Source: DATFVJ01 sp963851085 (GTDB lineage: Bacteria > Actinomycetota > Actinomycetes > Streptosporangiales > Streptosporangiaceae). From it: a stretch of DNA of 64,000 bases. The stretch covers positions 682,001 through 746,000 of the forward strand of contig CAWKNX010000010.1 in NCBI GenBank assembly GCA_963851085.1, in the 5' to 3' direction. Below are positions 1 to 9,307 of this stretch, one piece after another. The position numbers and the translations under genes were made by a program. Position 1 is the first letter of the stretch; each line of letters opens with the position of its first letter. The notes under the pieces are model-generated. The model did not search any database. It was not told where the DNA came from and was given only the letters and a program-made list of their open reading frames with translations.

Positions 1-195
1 CGCTGCTTCTGCGGCGAGTTCGACGAAGTGACCCCTGCGACGATGCGCCAGGTCCACGATGGCATTCCTGGATCGCGGTTCGTGGTGATGCGGGGGTGCT
101 CACACATGTCGCAGGCCGAGCGGCCAGATGGCACGCTCGGCATGATCGGCGGCTGGCTAGCGGGTGTGGAGGCCGCCACCTTCCGGCTCACCTGA
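1..195 (+). CDS. alpha/beta hydrolase C-terminus (proline iminopeptidase-like), partial
   Basis: Only the last 64 codons are present; the gene enters from the left edge and ends at TGA 193-195. The visible peptide contains GEFDEVTPATMRQV followed by a hydrophobic strand and GCSHMSQAERPDG. In proline iminopeptidase-like alpha/beta hydrolases this is the region with the acid residue (the D of G-x-x-D-x-x-x-P) and the catalytic His (the H of SHM). I infer a serine peptidase or hydrolase. The nucleophile region lies outside the window, so substrate class cannot be read. Confidence 0.6.
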   Translation, partial: RCFCGEFDEVTPATMRQVHDGIPGSRFVVMRGCSHMSQAERPDGTLGMIGGWLAGVEAATFRLT

Positions 196-333
196 GCTAA
201 TCGAGTCCTTGCGTCTGCCGAGTTCATCCGACGTTCATCGTGCCCGTTGAACCCTGGCTCGCCGCCGCACGTGCTCTCGTGGTGTGTCCCCTTCAGCAGA
301 GGGCTTCGGACACGTACAGAGCGGAGGGAACCG

Positions 334-1530
334 ATGACTCGACGACTGTCGTTAGGTCGGCTGCGGCCCGGCTTGGCAGGCCCTGGCGGGAAGAGCAGAG
401 GCAGGCTATGGACTATAGCCACAACAGCCGCGGCAGGTGCGCTCGTAACGATGACCATGGGCGCCGCCGCTATGGGGGCCTCCCCGGCCCACTCGAATCC
501 GGGGGGCTATCGGCAGGTCAACCTGGTGTCGAATCTGCCGAATGTCGCCCCGCTGACCGACCCCGATCTGGTCAACGCGTGGGGGCTGTCGGCGTCTCCA
601 GGGACGGACCAGGTGCCGGGCTCACCGCTGTGGGTGTCGGACAACGGGGCGGACAAGACGACCCTCTACGCGGGGGCCACCGCGACATCGGTGAGCAAGG
701 TTGGCCTGGTTGTGAACATCACGTCGGGTGCGCCCACGGGTCAGGTATTCAACACCGATCACACCGGTTTCGTCATCCATGATGCAGCCGGCCACAGCGG
801 CTCCGCCCAGTTCATCTTCGACACGGAGAACGGCTCGATCGACGCCTGGAATTCGGGCGTCGGCGCCACGGGCACTGGGCCGTCGACTGTCACCGAGACA
901 CCGGTGACGAACTTTGCGAACGCCGTCTACAAGGGCCTCACCGTTGCCCAGGCGTCCGACGCCAAGACCTACCTTTACGCGGCCAACTTCAGGTCCGGGC
1001 GGGTCGAGGTCTATAACGACAGCTTCGTGCCGGTCGAACTGCCTGGCGGGCTCTTCGTGGACCGTCATATCCCAGCCGGTTACGCGCCGTTCAATGTCCA
1101 GGAGCTCGCGGGCAAACTGTACGTCACTTATGCAGAGCAGGATGCGACCCTGCACGACGACGTTGCCGGTCATGGTCACGGCTTCGTGGACGTGTTCAAC
1201 ACCGATGGTGCGCTCATCCGCCGGCTCGTGACCCGTGGCGACCTGAACTCACCATGGGGACTTGCCCTGGCGCCGGCTGGTTTCGGCAAGTTCAGCGGAG
1301 CCCTTCTCGTCGGGAACTTCGGCGACGGTCACATCAATGCCTACAACCCGAACACCGGCAGGCACCTTGGTGAGCTGCGGCAGGCGAATGGTCACCCGAT
1401 CGTCATCGACGGTCTGTGGGCTTTGCGCTTCGGTAACGGGAACGCCGCCAAGACCAACGAGATGCTCTTCTCGGCCGGCCCCAATGGCGAGTCCGACGGA
1501 CTGCTAGGAAAGATTGTCGTGTCCGGCTGA
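334..1530 (+). CDS. secreted TIGR03118 family protein
   Basis: This encodes about 398 aa. The start at ATG 334 is preferred over ATG 247 because GGAGGGA lies about 7 bases upstream. The N-terminus is basic (MTRRLSLGRLRPG) followed by a hydrophobic Ala/Thr-rich segment near residues 26-48, so it should be exported. The mature part opens with YRQVNLVSNLPNVAPLTDPD and contains NAWGLSASPG, WVSDNGADKTTLY and a terminal GLWALRFGNG plus DGLLGKIV block, the hallmarks of TIGR03118, a beta-propeller-like family of unknown function. It converges with the DUF1906 gene on a shared hairpin. No catalytic residues can be named. Confidence 0.85.
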   Translation: MTRRLSLGRLRPGLAGPGGKSRGRLWTIATTAAAGALVTMTMGAAAMGASPAHSNPGGYRQVNLVSNLPNVAPLTDPDLVNAWGLSASPGTDQVPGSPLWVSDNGADKTTLYAGATATSVSKVGLVVNITSGAPTGQVFNTDHTGFVIHDAAGHSGSAQFIFDTENGSIDAWNSGVGATGTGPSTVTETPVTNFANAVYKGLTVAQASDAKTYLYAANFRSGRVEVYNDSFVPVELPGGLFVDRHIPAGYAPFNVQELAGKLYVTYAEQDATLHDDVAGHGHGFVDVFNTDGALIRRLVTRGDLNSPWGLALAPAGFGKFSGALLVGNFGDGHINAYNPNTGRHLGELRQANGHPIVIDGLWALRFGNGNAAKTNEMLFSAGPNGESDGLLGKIVVSG

Positions 1531-1556
1531 CCGACCTCCGATCCGTCGGTGAGCCC

Positions 1557-1598
1557 GATGGCTCATCGGGCGCCTGAGCTGGCGCCCGATGAGCCATC
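1557..1598. terminator. bidirectional hairpin between convergent genes
   Basis: A perfect 18-bp stem (1557-1574 against 1581-1598) with a 6-base loop TGAGCT. It lies 27 bp after the TIGR03118 stop and overlaps the last codons of the DUF1906 gene on the other strand. No T-run follows, which is common in high-GC actinomycetes. Its position between convergent genes fits a shared terminator. Confidence 0.8.
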
Positions 1599-3242
1599 AA
1601 CGGCGCGTGCGCCAGGCAGGAGCCCGGAGCGTGCGCCAGGCAGGAGCCCGGAGCGTGCGCCAGGCAGGAGCCTGCTGCGCGTCAGGCCGTGTGGCATGCC
1701 CCACGACGCCCCGTTGGCGGGCAGCATGACGTCGAGGTAGTCCCTGTCGATGTTCAGCCGGTGACCTCCGTAAGCCCGGCGGGTCCCGCCACTGAACTGG
1801 TGGATGCGCTGATGACTGGCCCAGTCACCGGGAGGGATGAGCGCGTCGGTGGTGTCGGCCTCGCCATTCCACAGCGCGTCGAATATCACATCGGGCACCG
1901 GATAGCTGGTTTGGCCGACGTAAAGCTGATAGCCGGTGTATTGACCTGCAAGATCGACTACAGCGGAAGCCGAACTGCTGTAGACACCGGATGCGTACCC
2001 ATCCATATGCAGCACTTCCGTCCAGGCAGACAGGAATCGTAGCGCCGCGCCACGCTGACGCCGTGGGTACGCCTCCATGTCGTAGTACAGCGGGGTCCCC
2101 GGCCCGAAGCCGAGCGCGCGCGCCTGCCTGACGGCGTCGTCCGCGGCGCTCGCACCCTGACTGATCGCTGCCGTGATCTGACCCCATTCCGCCTGCGGGC
2201 CGACGTACAGCGGGATGAAGTGCCAGCCCGCGGCGGCTTGCTGGCTGACCCAGCCGGCGGTGAGATTGGGCTGCGCACAGGCTCGGTCAAAACCGCCGAT
2301 GTAGATACCCACGGCTCGGTAAGGTGAGTGGCTCATCCAGGCCTGCATCGTTGCGGCGCCCGGTGCTGTGCACGTGTCAAAGCCCGGGCCGATGTCGTCC
2401 GTCACGCTGACAGGAAGTACCGCAGGCGGTGGCGGTGGTACCGGCGGCGCGGTCGGTTGGGCGGGCGGCGTCGGCTGAACGGGCGGCGCCGGCGTCGGCG
2501 GCGCGGTCGGTTGTTCCGGCGGGACCGGTTGGGGTGCCGTCTGCGGCGGCGCGGTCGATGGCCCAGGGGGGGTCGGCGGCGCGGGCGGCGACGGAGTTGG
2601 CGATGCTGGTGTCTGCCACGCGGGAGCGGAAGGCGACGGGGCCGGCCGTGCCCCGCCGGCAGCGCTGCCGGACGGGCCGGCCTGCGGGTCGATGGAAGAG
2701 CCGCGCAACGGGTCACCCGCCGGGCCGGCCTGCGCCCGTTCCTGCGTGACGGAAGCGCTAGCCAGGATCTTCCCGATCAGTTCCTGGTCCGTGCCATATG
2801 TGGCGACGACCTCGACTCCTGCGGGGACGTCGGCGACGAGAAACTGGTGAGCTACCGGGTCGGCAACCGTTCCTGATGCCGCATCGACCGCGCTCAGCGG
2901 CTCTACAAGCAGAGCCTCTGTCTTCGCAGCGATGAGATGGGCGGGGCAGTACTCGGCATGCCCGGGTACACCGAGATATACCGCGTGCACGTCGAAACGC
3001 ACGCACGCTGCCGGTGTGGCTCGGAGATTGACGACCGGCCACGAGGCAGGCACGAGCGCGCGATAACCGAGGAATGACACATTCTTCATCGCGCCTGATT
3101 GCGGAGCAGTCGGGGCGGAACCGAACGCGGGACCAGTGAAGATCGCTACGCTGGGTGAAGCGAGGAGGATCCCACAAATCCCGGCCTGCGCGGCTCTGCC
3201 ACAAAAAGATCTTCGTCTCCTTGCTGAACTTCTGAAGTTCAT
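1563..3242 (-). CDS. secreted DUF1906 (glycoside-hydrolase-like) protein
   Basis: This encodes 559 aa from ATG 3242, with AGGAG about 8 bases upstream. Residues 1-41 look like a signal peptide. Residues about 45-180 form an unnamed N-domain, 190-280 are a Pro/Ala/Thr-rich linker, and about 285-515 are DUF1906: GPGFDTCTAPGAATMQAW, AVGIYIGGFDRAC, FIPLYVGPQA and the acidic LYYDMEAYP. DUF1906 is a TIM-barrel-like domain related to Rv2525c, linked to cell-envelope work in mycobacteria. The C-tail is odd: three copies of an LLPGARSG unit, then residues read out of the terminator hairpin, as if the original stop was lost and the frame ran into spacer repeats. It probably acts outside the cell on wall polymer; substrate unknown. 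Confidence 0.85.
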   Translation of the reverse strand: MNFRSSARRRRSFCGRAAQAGICGILLASPSVAIFTGPAFGSAPTAPQSGAMKNVSFLGYRALVPASWPVVNLRATPAACVRFDVHAVYLGVPGHAEYCPAHLIAAKTEALLVEPLSAVDAASGTVADPVAHQFLVADVPAGVEVVATYGTDQELIGKILASASVTQERAQAGPAGDPLRGSSIDPQAGPSGSAAGGARPAPSPSAPAWQTPASPTPSPPAPPTPPGPSTAPPQTAPQPVPPEQPTAPPTPAPPVQPTPPAQPTAPPVPPPPPAVLPVSVTDDIGPGFDTCTAPGAATMQAWMSHSPYRAVGIYIGGFDRACAQPNLTAGWVSQQAAAGWHFIPLYVGPQAEWGQITAAISQGASAADDAVRQARALGFGPGTPLYYDMEAYPRRQRGAALRFLSAWTEVLHMDGYASGVYSSSASAVVDLAGQYTGYQLYVGQTSYPVPDVIFDALWNGEADTTDALIPPGDWASHQRIHQFSGGTRRAYGGHRLNIDRDYLDVMLPANGASWGMPHGLTRSRLLPGARSGLLPGARSGLLPGARAVDGSSGASSGAR

Positions 3243-3489
3243 GGCCGGGTCTCCTGACGCGGGCTCGTATTTTCACGCATGGTTTCTGACCAATGTGCCC
3301 CGGCCTACTGTGTGACACGCCGAAAGGACCATCGTCTATTACCGGCTGCGGGGGCCGATGTCCCCATTTCTGATAGAAACTCCCGGTCACCTAAACAGGA
3401 GCTACCGGGCGCCCGCTCGAGAGCAGTGGGGTCGGCCTCTATTTCGTATCGTCATACTTTGTTCACGATTCACCGCACCGCGAAGATAA

Positions 3490-4805
3490 ATGCGCGCGTG
3501 GGCGGGGAGGAAGGCCGGTATGGATCCTTGGCGGGCCGTGGACGCCGATCTGCGGCCCGGCTGCGTGGCGCGGGCTGCGCGGGCTCGCGTGGCGCGGGCT
3601 GCGTGGGCGCGGGCGCGCGGGGGGCGTGGTGCGGGCGCGCGGGGGGCGTGGTGCGGGCGCACCGGGTCACTCGCCGGGCCAGCAGACTGAGCCAGCAACT
3701 GAGCCAGCAACTGGGCCAGCAACTGGAGCGCCTTGCCGGGTGAGCGAGTTGGGCCGCCTCGCTGGGGCCGGGGCCAGCAGGCTGGGCCCAAAGACGAGCG
3801 ACCCCGCCGGGCCAGCACCAGGGGCCTGCAGCCAGGGTCAGCAGTCTGGGGTCAGCAGTCTGAGCCCTCAGTCTGGGGCGAGAACCCTGGGCAGGCAAAC
3901 TGGGACCGACGGACCCGGTCGGCGGACCCGGTCGGCGGACGTGGCCGGAGGACGGATCAGGGGCCCGCAGCCACCAGACAAGTCAGCAGACACAGCCAGC
4001 AGGCGGGTCCAAGCGCGAACGGCCAGCGCGAACGGCCAGCGAGAACAGCCAGCGGCACGGCCAGTCGGCGGGTCCAGCGGGTACGGCCACCTGTCGGGCA
4101 CGGCCAGTCGGCGGGTCCAGCGGGAACGGCAGCGGGAACGGCCAGTGAGAGCAGCCAGCGGCACGGCCAGTCGGCGGGTCCGGCGGGAACACCCAGCAGG
4201 CACAGCCAGCAGGGCAGCCAGCGGGCACGGCTAGCAGGCAGGAACGGCCAGCAGGAGCAGCCAGCAGGCACGGGCAGCAGGCAGGAACGGCCAGCAGGGC
4301 AGCCAGCGGGCATGGCCAGCGGGCACGGCTAGCAGGCAGGAACGGCAAGCAGGAGCAGCCAGCAGGCACGGGCAGCAGGCAGGAACGGCCAGCAGGGCAG
4401 CCAGCGGGCATGGCCAGCGGGCACGGCTAGCAGGCAGGAACGGCAAGCAGGAGCAGCCAGCAGGCACGGGCAGCAGACAGGAACGGCCAGCAGGAGTAGC
4501 CAGCAGGAGTAGCCAGCAGGCACGGCCAGCAGGAGCCGCCAGCGGGCACGGGCAGCAGGCAGGCACAGCCAGCAGGGCAGCCAGCGGGCACGGCCAGCGG
4601 GCACGGCTAGCAGGCAGGAACGGCAAGCAGGAGCAGCCAGCAGGCACGGGCAGCAGGCAGGAACGGCCAGCACGAGTAGCCAGCAGGCAGGAACGGCAAG
4701 CGGGAGCAGCCAGCAGGCACGGGCAGCAGGCAGGAACGGCCAGCACGAGTAGCCAGCAGGCAGGAACGGCAAGCAGGAGCCGCCAGCGGGCAGGGCAGCA
4801 GGCAC
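3490..4805. repeat. long non-coding tandem-repeat tract, 98-bp unit
   Basis: Between the DUF1906 promoter side and the LuxR gene lies about 1.8 kb with no credible gene. 3490-4200 is degenerate GC-rich repeat built on GCCAGCA-like words. From 4231 the tract becomes regular: the word CTAGCAGGCAGGAACGG recurs at 4231, 4329 and 4427, exactly 98 bp apart, then at 4607 after a shortened unit. Because 98 is not a multiple of 3, and the open frames read only Cys/Leu/Pro or Arg/Gln/Ala low complexity, I treat it as non-coding. 3243-3490 and 4806-5090 hold no recognised feature beyond promoter space. Confidence 0.75.
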
Positions 4806-5090
4806 CATGATCCATCTGATCCGAATTCCCGCCCCCTGTGGCGCTGACGGTGCCGCTGTGCCGCTGTGCCACACCGGCACCAGAGCGCCCGGCATGAGCA
4901 TGGCGTATAAGCCCCAAATGAAAAACAGCCGGATGTGCCTTACGGCCGGCCTGCGAGCCTTCTCCTATCGGTGTCGTCAAGGAACGATTAACATGCTGGC
5001 AACGGTGGGCGATCACATGACTCATGCCACGACGTCTCTTGGCGACCTATGGCAGTGAACGTTCGCAGGGAACGAATGATCTAGCGTGAG

Positions 5091-7838
5091 GTGCGCGTGT
5101 CCGGGGCCGCTGGGCAGCAGAACGGTAATCTGCCTGCTGAAATGACAAGTTTTGTTGGCCGCCATAGGGAGCTTTCCGAGGTGCGCCGTTCGCTCAAATC
5201 CGCACGCCTGGTGACGATCACGGGCATGGGCGGAGTTGGCAAGACGCGGCTCGCCCTGCGCGCCGCGAGCGAACTGAGTAGGCGGTTCCACGACGGCGCC
5301 TGGCTGGCGGAACTGTCCTCGGCCAGCAGAACGGGTGTGCTCGCCTACATCGTCGCGGATGTGCTCGGGCTGCGCGATCAGACCTCCCGCCGCAGGGCCG
5401 ACGCGCTTGCGCAGCAGATGGCGGAGAAGCATCTGCTGCTCGTCCTTGATACCTGTGAGCATCTCGTCGACGCCTGTGCTGCGCTGGCTGAGCGGCTCCT
5501 TCGGGCAGCGCCGCAACTGCGTATCGTCGCCACGAGCCGACAGCCGTTCGACATCAGCGGCGAACACGTGCTCGTGATCGATCCGCTGAACACACCCAGG
5601 CCGGAAACCGACACCGACCTGCCTTCCTTGCGGCGCAACGACGCGGTGACACTCTTCGCAGAACGGGCCTCAGCCATCGTGCCGGGATTCGCCGTCAACC
5701 AGCACAACAGCGCGGTTGTCGCGAACCTGTGCCGCCGCCTCGACGGGGTTCCGCTCGCGCTCGAGCTCGCGGCGGTCCGGTTACGAGCGTTGTCTATCGA
5801 GCAGTTGCTCCACCAGTTGGACAACGGACGTCGGCCGCTCGGCGTCGGCCGGCGCGGCGGCATCCCCCGTCATCGCACGATGCGGGCGGCGATTGGCTGG
5901 AGCCACGAGCTTTGCACCCCGGCGGAGCGGCTCGCCTGGGCCCGGCTGTCGGTGTTCACAGGGGACTTCGGCTTGGCGGCCGCGGAAGCCATGTGCGCTG
6001 GACCGGGAATAGTAGCCGGGACCGAGCTCAGCCTGGTCGCCTCGCTTGTGGATAAGTCGATCCTGCGCGTTTACCGCCGCGGCACCGAGGTCAGGTACCG
6101 GATGCTCGGCGCCATCAGGGAATACGGCAGGGAATGGCTGTGCAGGCTCGGCGAGGAAGTGCGGCTGCGCCGGCTGCACCGTGACTGGTGTCTCGCGCTG
6201 GCGCGCCAAGCTGAGCGGGACTGGTTCACCGGTGATCAGGCGGATGTATTCAGGCGCACAGAAGCCGAGCACGCCAGCCTCCAGGCCGCGCTGGAGTTCT
6301 GCTTCGCCACGCCTGGTGAGCGGTATGCCGGCCTGGATCTGGCCGCAACGCTGTGGTTCTACTGGGTCGGCTGTGGCCGCCTTGCTGAGGGACGTTACTG
6401 GCTGGATCGAGGGCTCTTTGGCGCCGTTGCGGCGGAAGGCCCGGGCGGACCGGGCCGCGCCACCCGTGACACGCACGATCGCCTCCTGCGCACGGCGCCG
6501 GAGCACGCCCCGCTCGAAGCGCCCGGCCACATTCCGGCCGGCGCACCGGATCGGGTGGCGACGGCATCCGGGCAGAGCCCGCCGTGGGCCAAGGCCATGT
6601 GGGCCAACGGTTATGTCTCGATCTTGCAGGGGGACACTGCCTCGGCCGTATTGATACTCGAGGCATGCAGGGACTACGCGGCGGCGATAGGGGACGAACG
6701 GGTGCTCGCCAAGGCCATCCACGGGCTGGGCTCGGCGGCGCTTATCAGCGGGGATCATGCGAGAGCGACCACGCTGTACACGGATGCACTTGGCCGGTAC
6801 GAGGAGCTCGGCGAGCTGAACAGTGTCGTGATCATGGCCAGCGCCGGGCTTGCCATGGCAGGTGTGTTCCGCGGCGACCTGGACGCCGCCGTTCGGATCT
6901 GTGCACAGATCCGGAACGCGTGCGAGGCGTCGGGGGAGCAGTGGGCGTGCGCGTACGCCAGGTACGTGATGGCCTTCGCTGAGTGGGTCAGGCGCGATGC
7001 GGTGGATGCCCTGGCGGACGCAAGGCAATGCCTGCGAATCGATCACACCTTCCATGACCTGGTCGGCATCGCGCTCGCCATCGAGCTGATCGCGCTGTTG
7101 TCCGTCTGCGGCGGCGACCCAAGCCGCGCGGCGGTTCTGCTTGGTGCGGTCGGCCGTATCTGGCCGAGCGTTGGCCTGCCGCTGTTCGGGTCGCCGCACT
7201 TCAACGGCCCGCACGACGAGTGCCTGCGGCGCACGAGGGCGGCGCTGACAGAGCAGGAGTTCGCCGCCGCGTTCGACTACGGCGCGGGGCTGCCACTCGA
7301 CCGGGCCGTGGCCTGCGCACTCGGCAGGGCCGCCATACCCGTGCCCGTACGGTCCGCGGCCTCGCGCCCCGGGCCGGCGGCGCCCGCGGAGAATGGCGTA
7401 CCGCCGACAGACGCTGGAGCGCTCCCCGGCGTCCGCGACATGCCGGTGCCGCCTGGCACTACCGGATCCAGCGACGACAGTCGTGAAGGACCCGCGAGAT
7501 CCGCCGGACCGGCCGACGTGCCAGCGCCGAGCGTCCCGGGTCCAGCCATGGCGCCGACCGGAACGCCGCCGCCATGGCCGCCATTGAGCCGCAGGGAGTG
7601 CCAGGTGGCGGCGCTCGTCGCGGACGGCCTGTGCAACAGGGAGATCGCGCATCGGCTCGTCATCGCTAAGCGCACCGCGGACGCCCATGTCGAGCACATC
7701 CTCGCCAAGCTCACCTTCACCTCACGCGCGCAGGTCGCGGCGTGGGTGACGCAGCGGCGCTCGCGAGGCGAAGGCGAGGAACCGAGCCCGGGGCGCGGTG
7801 AGCCGCTGCCCGCCCAATCCGCTTCAGCGCCGCGGTAG
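5091..7838 (+). CDS. LuxR-family regulator with NB-ARC-like ATPase and TPR-like middle
   Basis: This encodes about 915 aa. Residues about 20-52 contain FVGRHREL and the Walker A motif GMGGVGKTRLA; Walker B is LLLVLDTCEHL near residue 120, followed by the sensor-like IVATSRQPF. The central 350-700 region is helical with Ala-rich repeats, as in the TPR part of large ATP-binding LuxR (LAL/AfsR-like) regulators. A long Pro/Ala/Gly linker precedes a C-terminal LuxR helix-turn-helix near residues 830-885: LSRRECQVAALVADGLCNREIAHRL. It should bind DNA in response to an ATP-gated signal. GTG 5091 and GTG 5097 are both possible starts. It stands alone, downstream of the 98-bp repeat tract; the target genes are not evident. 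Confidence 0.85.
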   Translation: MRVSGAAGQQNGNLPAEMTSFVGRHRELSEVRRSLKSARLVTITGMGGVGKTRLALRAASELSRRFHDGAWLAELSSASRTGVLAYIVADVLGLRDQTSRRRADALAQQMAEKHLLLVLDTCEHLVDACAALAERLLRAAPQLRIVATSRQPFDISGEHVLVIDPLNTPRPETDTDLPSLRRNDAVTLFAERASAIVPGFAVNQHNSAVVANLCRRLDGVPLALELAAVRLRALSIEQLLHQLDNGRRPLGVGRRGGIPRHRTMRAAIGWSHELCTPAERLAWARLSVFTGDFGLAAAEAMCAGPGIVAGTELSLVASLVDKSILRVYRRGTEVRYRMLGAIREYGREWLCRLGEEVRLRRLHRDWCLALARQAERDWFTGDQADVFRRTEAEHASLQAALEFCFATPGERYAGLDLAATLWFYWVGCGRLAEGRYWLDRGLFGAVAAEGPGGPGRATRDTHDRLLRTAPEHAPLEAPGHIPAGAPDRVATASGQSPPWAKAMWANGYVSILQGDTASAVLILEACRDYAAAIGDERVLAKAIHGLGSAALISGDHARATTLYTDALGRYEELGELNSVVIMASAGLAMAGVFRGDLDAAVRICAQIRNACEASGEQWACAYARYVMAFAEWVRRDAVDALADARQCLRIDHTFHDLVGIALAIELIALLSVCGGDPSRAAVLLGAVGRIWPSVGLPLFGSPHFNGPHDECLRRTRAALTEQEFAAAFDYGAGLPLDRAVACALGRAAIPVPVRSAASRPGPAAPAENGVPPTDAGALPGVRDMPVPPGTTGSSDDSREGPARSAGPADVPAPSVPGPAMAPTGTPPPWPPLSRRECQVAALVADGLCNREIAHRLVIAKRTADAHVEHILAKLTFTSRAQVAAWVTQRRSRGEGEEPSPGRGEPLPAQSASAPR

Positions 7839-8104
7839 GTATGCCATGGGGAGAACTCCCGATAGCGTGGCGGGCGGGCTGCGCACAGAATGTGAACCGG
7901 CCCGGAAGCCACGGCAGCCCGCTCCCAGGCCAGGCGTGCCATTCAGGTTCATGTCTCCGCCATGTTCTTGTGCGCGGTCACGCTCGATCGATTGGAGGCG
8001 CGGTCCGGCGGTGATAGCCGCTGGAGGGGGTGGACGGTCCCGTCGGACCCGCCGCAGCTAGCCGAGGTTGCGCAGGCGAGTGGTGTGCTGCCAGGCTCGG
8101 CGTG

Positions 8105-8563
8105 ATGCCGAGGTTGTTGATCGTCCACCACACTCCGTCTCCCGTGCTGCGGGAAATGTTCGAGGCGGTCCTGTCTGGCGCGTCCACCGACGAGATCACC
8201 GGAGTCGAGGTCGTGGTCCGCCCGGCGCTAACCGCCGCGGCGGCCGAGGTGCTTGAGGCGGACGGCTACCTGCTCGGCACGCCGGCCAACATCGGCTACA
8301 TGTCGGGCGCGTTGAAGCACTTCTTCGACGGGATCTACTATCCCTGCCTGGACGCGACCGCGCGCCGCCCCTATGGGCTGTACGTGCACGGGAACAATGA
8401 CACCACCGGCGCCGTCCGGGCGGTGGAGTCCATCGCAACCGGTCTGGCGTGGCGGCGCGCCACACTCCCGGTCGAGGTAACCGGCCCGCCCTCCCGCGAG
8501 GACATCGAGGCGTGCTGGGAACTCGGTGCGACCCTTGCTGCCGTGCTCGCCGACGGCGGTTGA
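8105..8563 (+). CDS. small flavodoxin/NAD(P)H-dependent reductase-like protein
   Basis: This encodes 152 aa from ATG 8105. It begins with a flavodoxin-type first strand (LLIVHHTPSPVLREMFEAV) in which TPSPV corresponds to the phosphate-binding loop. It continues with ADGYLLGTPANIGYMSGALKHFFD, the typical flavin-site segment of flavodoxin and WrbA-like folds, and YGLYVHGNNDTTGAV. I infer an FMN-binding redox protein; the partner is unknown. The length is normal for a single flavodoxin domain. It is followed by a dispersed GC-hairpin repeat and the 59-bp inverted repeat. Confidence 0.75.
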   Translation: MPRLLIVHHTPSPVLREMFEAVLSGASTDEITGVEVVVRPALTAAAAEVLEADGYLLGTPANIGYMSGALKHFFDGIYYPCLDATARRPYGLYVHGNNDTTGAVRAVESIATGLAWRRATLPVEVTGPPSREDIEACWELGATLAAVLADGG

Positions 8564-8569
8564 GAAATC

Positions 8570-8660
8570 CAGGATCCCTAACGGCTGCCGCGGATGCGGC
8601 AACGGCTCGTGCGGGGGATCCCGGGGGTCGCCCCCCGGGGCGGCTCTGCCTAACGGCTGC
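8570..8660. repeat. GC-hairpin dispersed repeat (family 2), copy 1
   Basis: The unit starts with CTAACGGCTGCCGCGGATG, runs through a G/C hairpin of the form CCCGGGGGTCGCCCCCCGGG, and ends with a second CTAACGGCTGCCGCG. It sits just after the stop of the flavodoxin-like gene. Related units occur at 15163-15340, 33040-33115, 34738-34760, 36926-37090 and 60205-60356. No coding role here. Confidence 0.7.
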
Positions 8661-8796
8661 CGCGTGGCGTGCGACCGCGGGACTGCGAGGCCGTCCGCGG
8701 GGCCCGGCAGTCCGGGTCCGGGGTCCGGGGGGTCCGGGGGTCGGCCCCGCGCTGGCGCCGCCCCAATGGCTGCCGTGCGGGAAATTCAAAGCTGCC

Positions 8797-8855
8797 TTTC
8801 ATGATCGCGGTAACTTTGCTGCGCATACCGCGGAAAACTTACCGCGATCATGAAA
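8797..8855. repeat. 59-bp inverted repeat (family 1), copy A
   Basis: Perfect 17-bp arms TTTCATGATCGCGGTAA (8797-8813) and its complement (8839-8855) flank a 25-base centre containing CATACCGCGGAAAA. It lies between convergent genes. Four further copies of the same 59-bp length are in the window (13856, 31650, 44885 and a decayed one at 49436). Confidence 0.85.
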
Positions 8856-8963
8856 TCGGCCAGGAGCGGCGGACCTGAACGCGGTCTCAGTCACGAATCA
8901 ACTATCAAACATCACAATTAGTGATCGCTGGTACGAGTTTGGCGTAACCCGCCGCGGCGGACA

Positions 8964-9307
8964 TCACCGGCCTGGGGTATCGCCGCGGGATGCCGGATCG
9001 GGGCCTGCGACCCCGGCGGGGCCGTTGGGCCCGGTGTCACGGGCGGGGCCGTTGGGCCCGGTGTCACGGGCGGGGCCGTTGGGCCCGGTGTCACGGGTGG
9101 GGCCGTTGGGCCCGATGCCGCCGGGGGAGTCGCTGCCGTCGACGGCAGCGCCAGCTCCGATGTTCAATTTCGCCCCGATAGCCCTGGAGTTCCTGGCAGT
9201 CTCAATAGTCCCGGTGGCCCTGGCAGTCTCAATAGTCCCGGTGGCCCTGGCAGTCTCAATAGTTCCGGTGGCCCTGGCAGTCTCAATAGTTCCGGTGGTA
9301 CCGGTAG
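8964..9307 (-). repeat. two 27-bp tandem arrays, probable out-of-frame tail of the YihY gene
   Basis: Four 27-bp units start at 9021, 9048, 9075 and 9102, and four others at 9193, 9220, 9247 and 9274. 27 bp is 9 codons. On the minus strand one frame is open from about 9345 to TGA at 8964 and reads TIETARATG units followed by collagen-like GPNGPARDT units. This frame is one base off the YihY frame, which stops at 9308. I infer a low-complexity C-terminal tail separated by a single-base shift, real or an assembly error. Confidence 0.55.

Noticed and set aside
4231..4805. Possible CRISPR array
   Set aside because: Units are adjacent direct repeats without unique spacers, and no cas gene is present.
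3402..5025. Several open frames (138-264 codons) in the repeat tract
   Set aside because: They read only low-complexity Leu/Cys/Pro or Arg/Gln/Ala, and the 98-bp period is not divisible by 3.
5781..7697. 638-codon open frame antisense to the LuxR regulator
   Set aside because: It is the GC-skew shadow of a strongly supported gene, Arg/Gly/His-rich with no domain.
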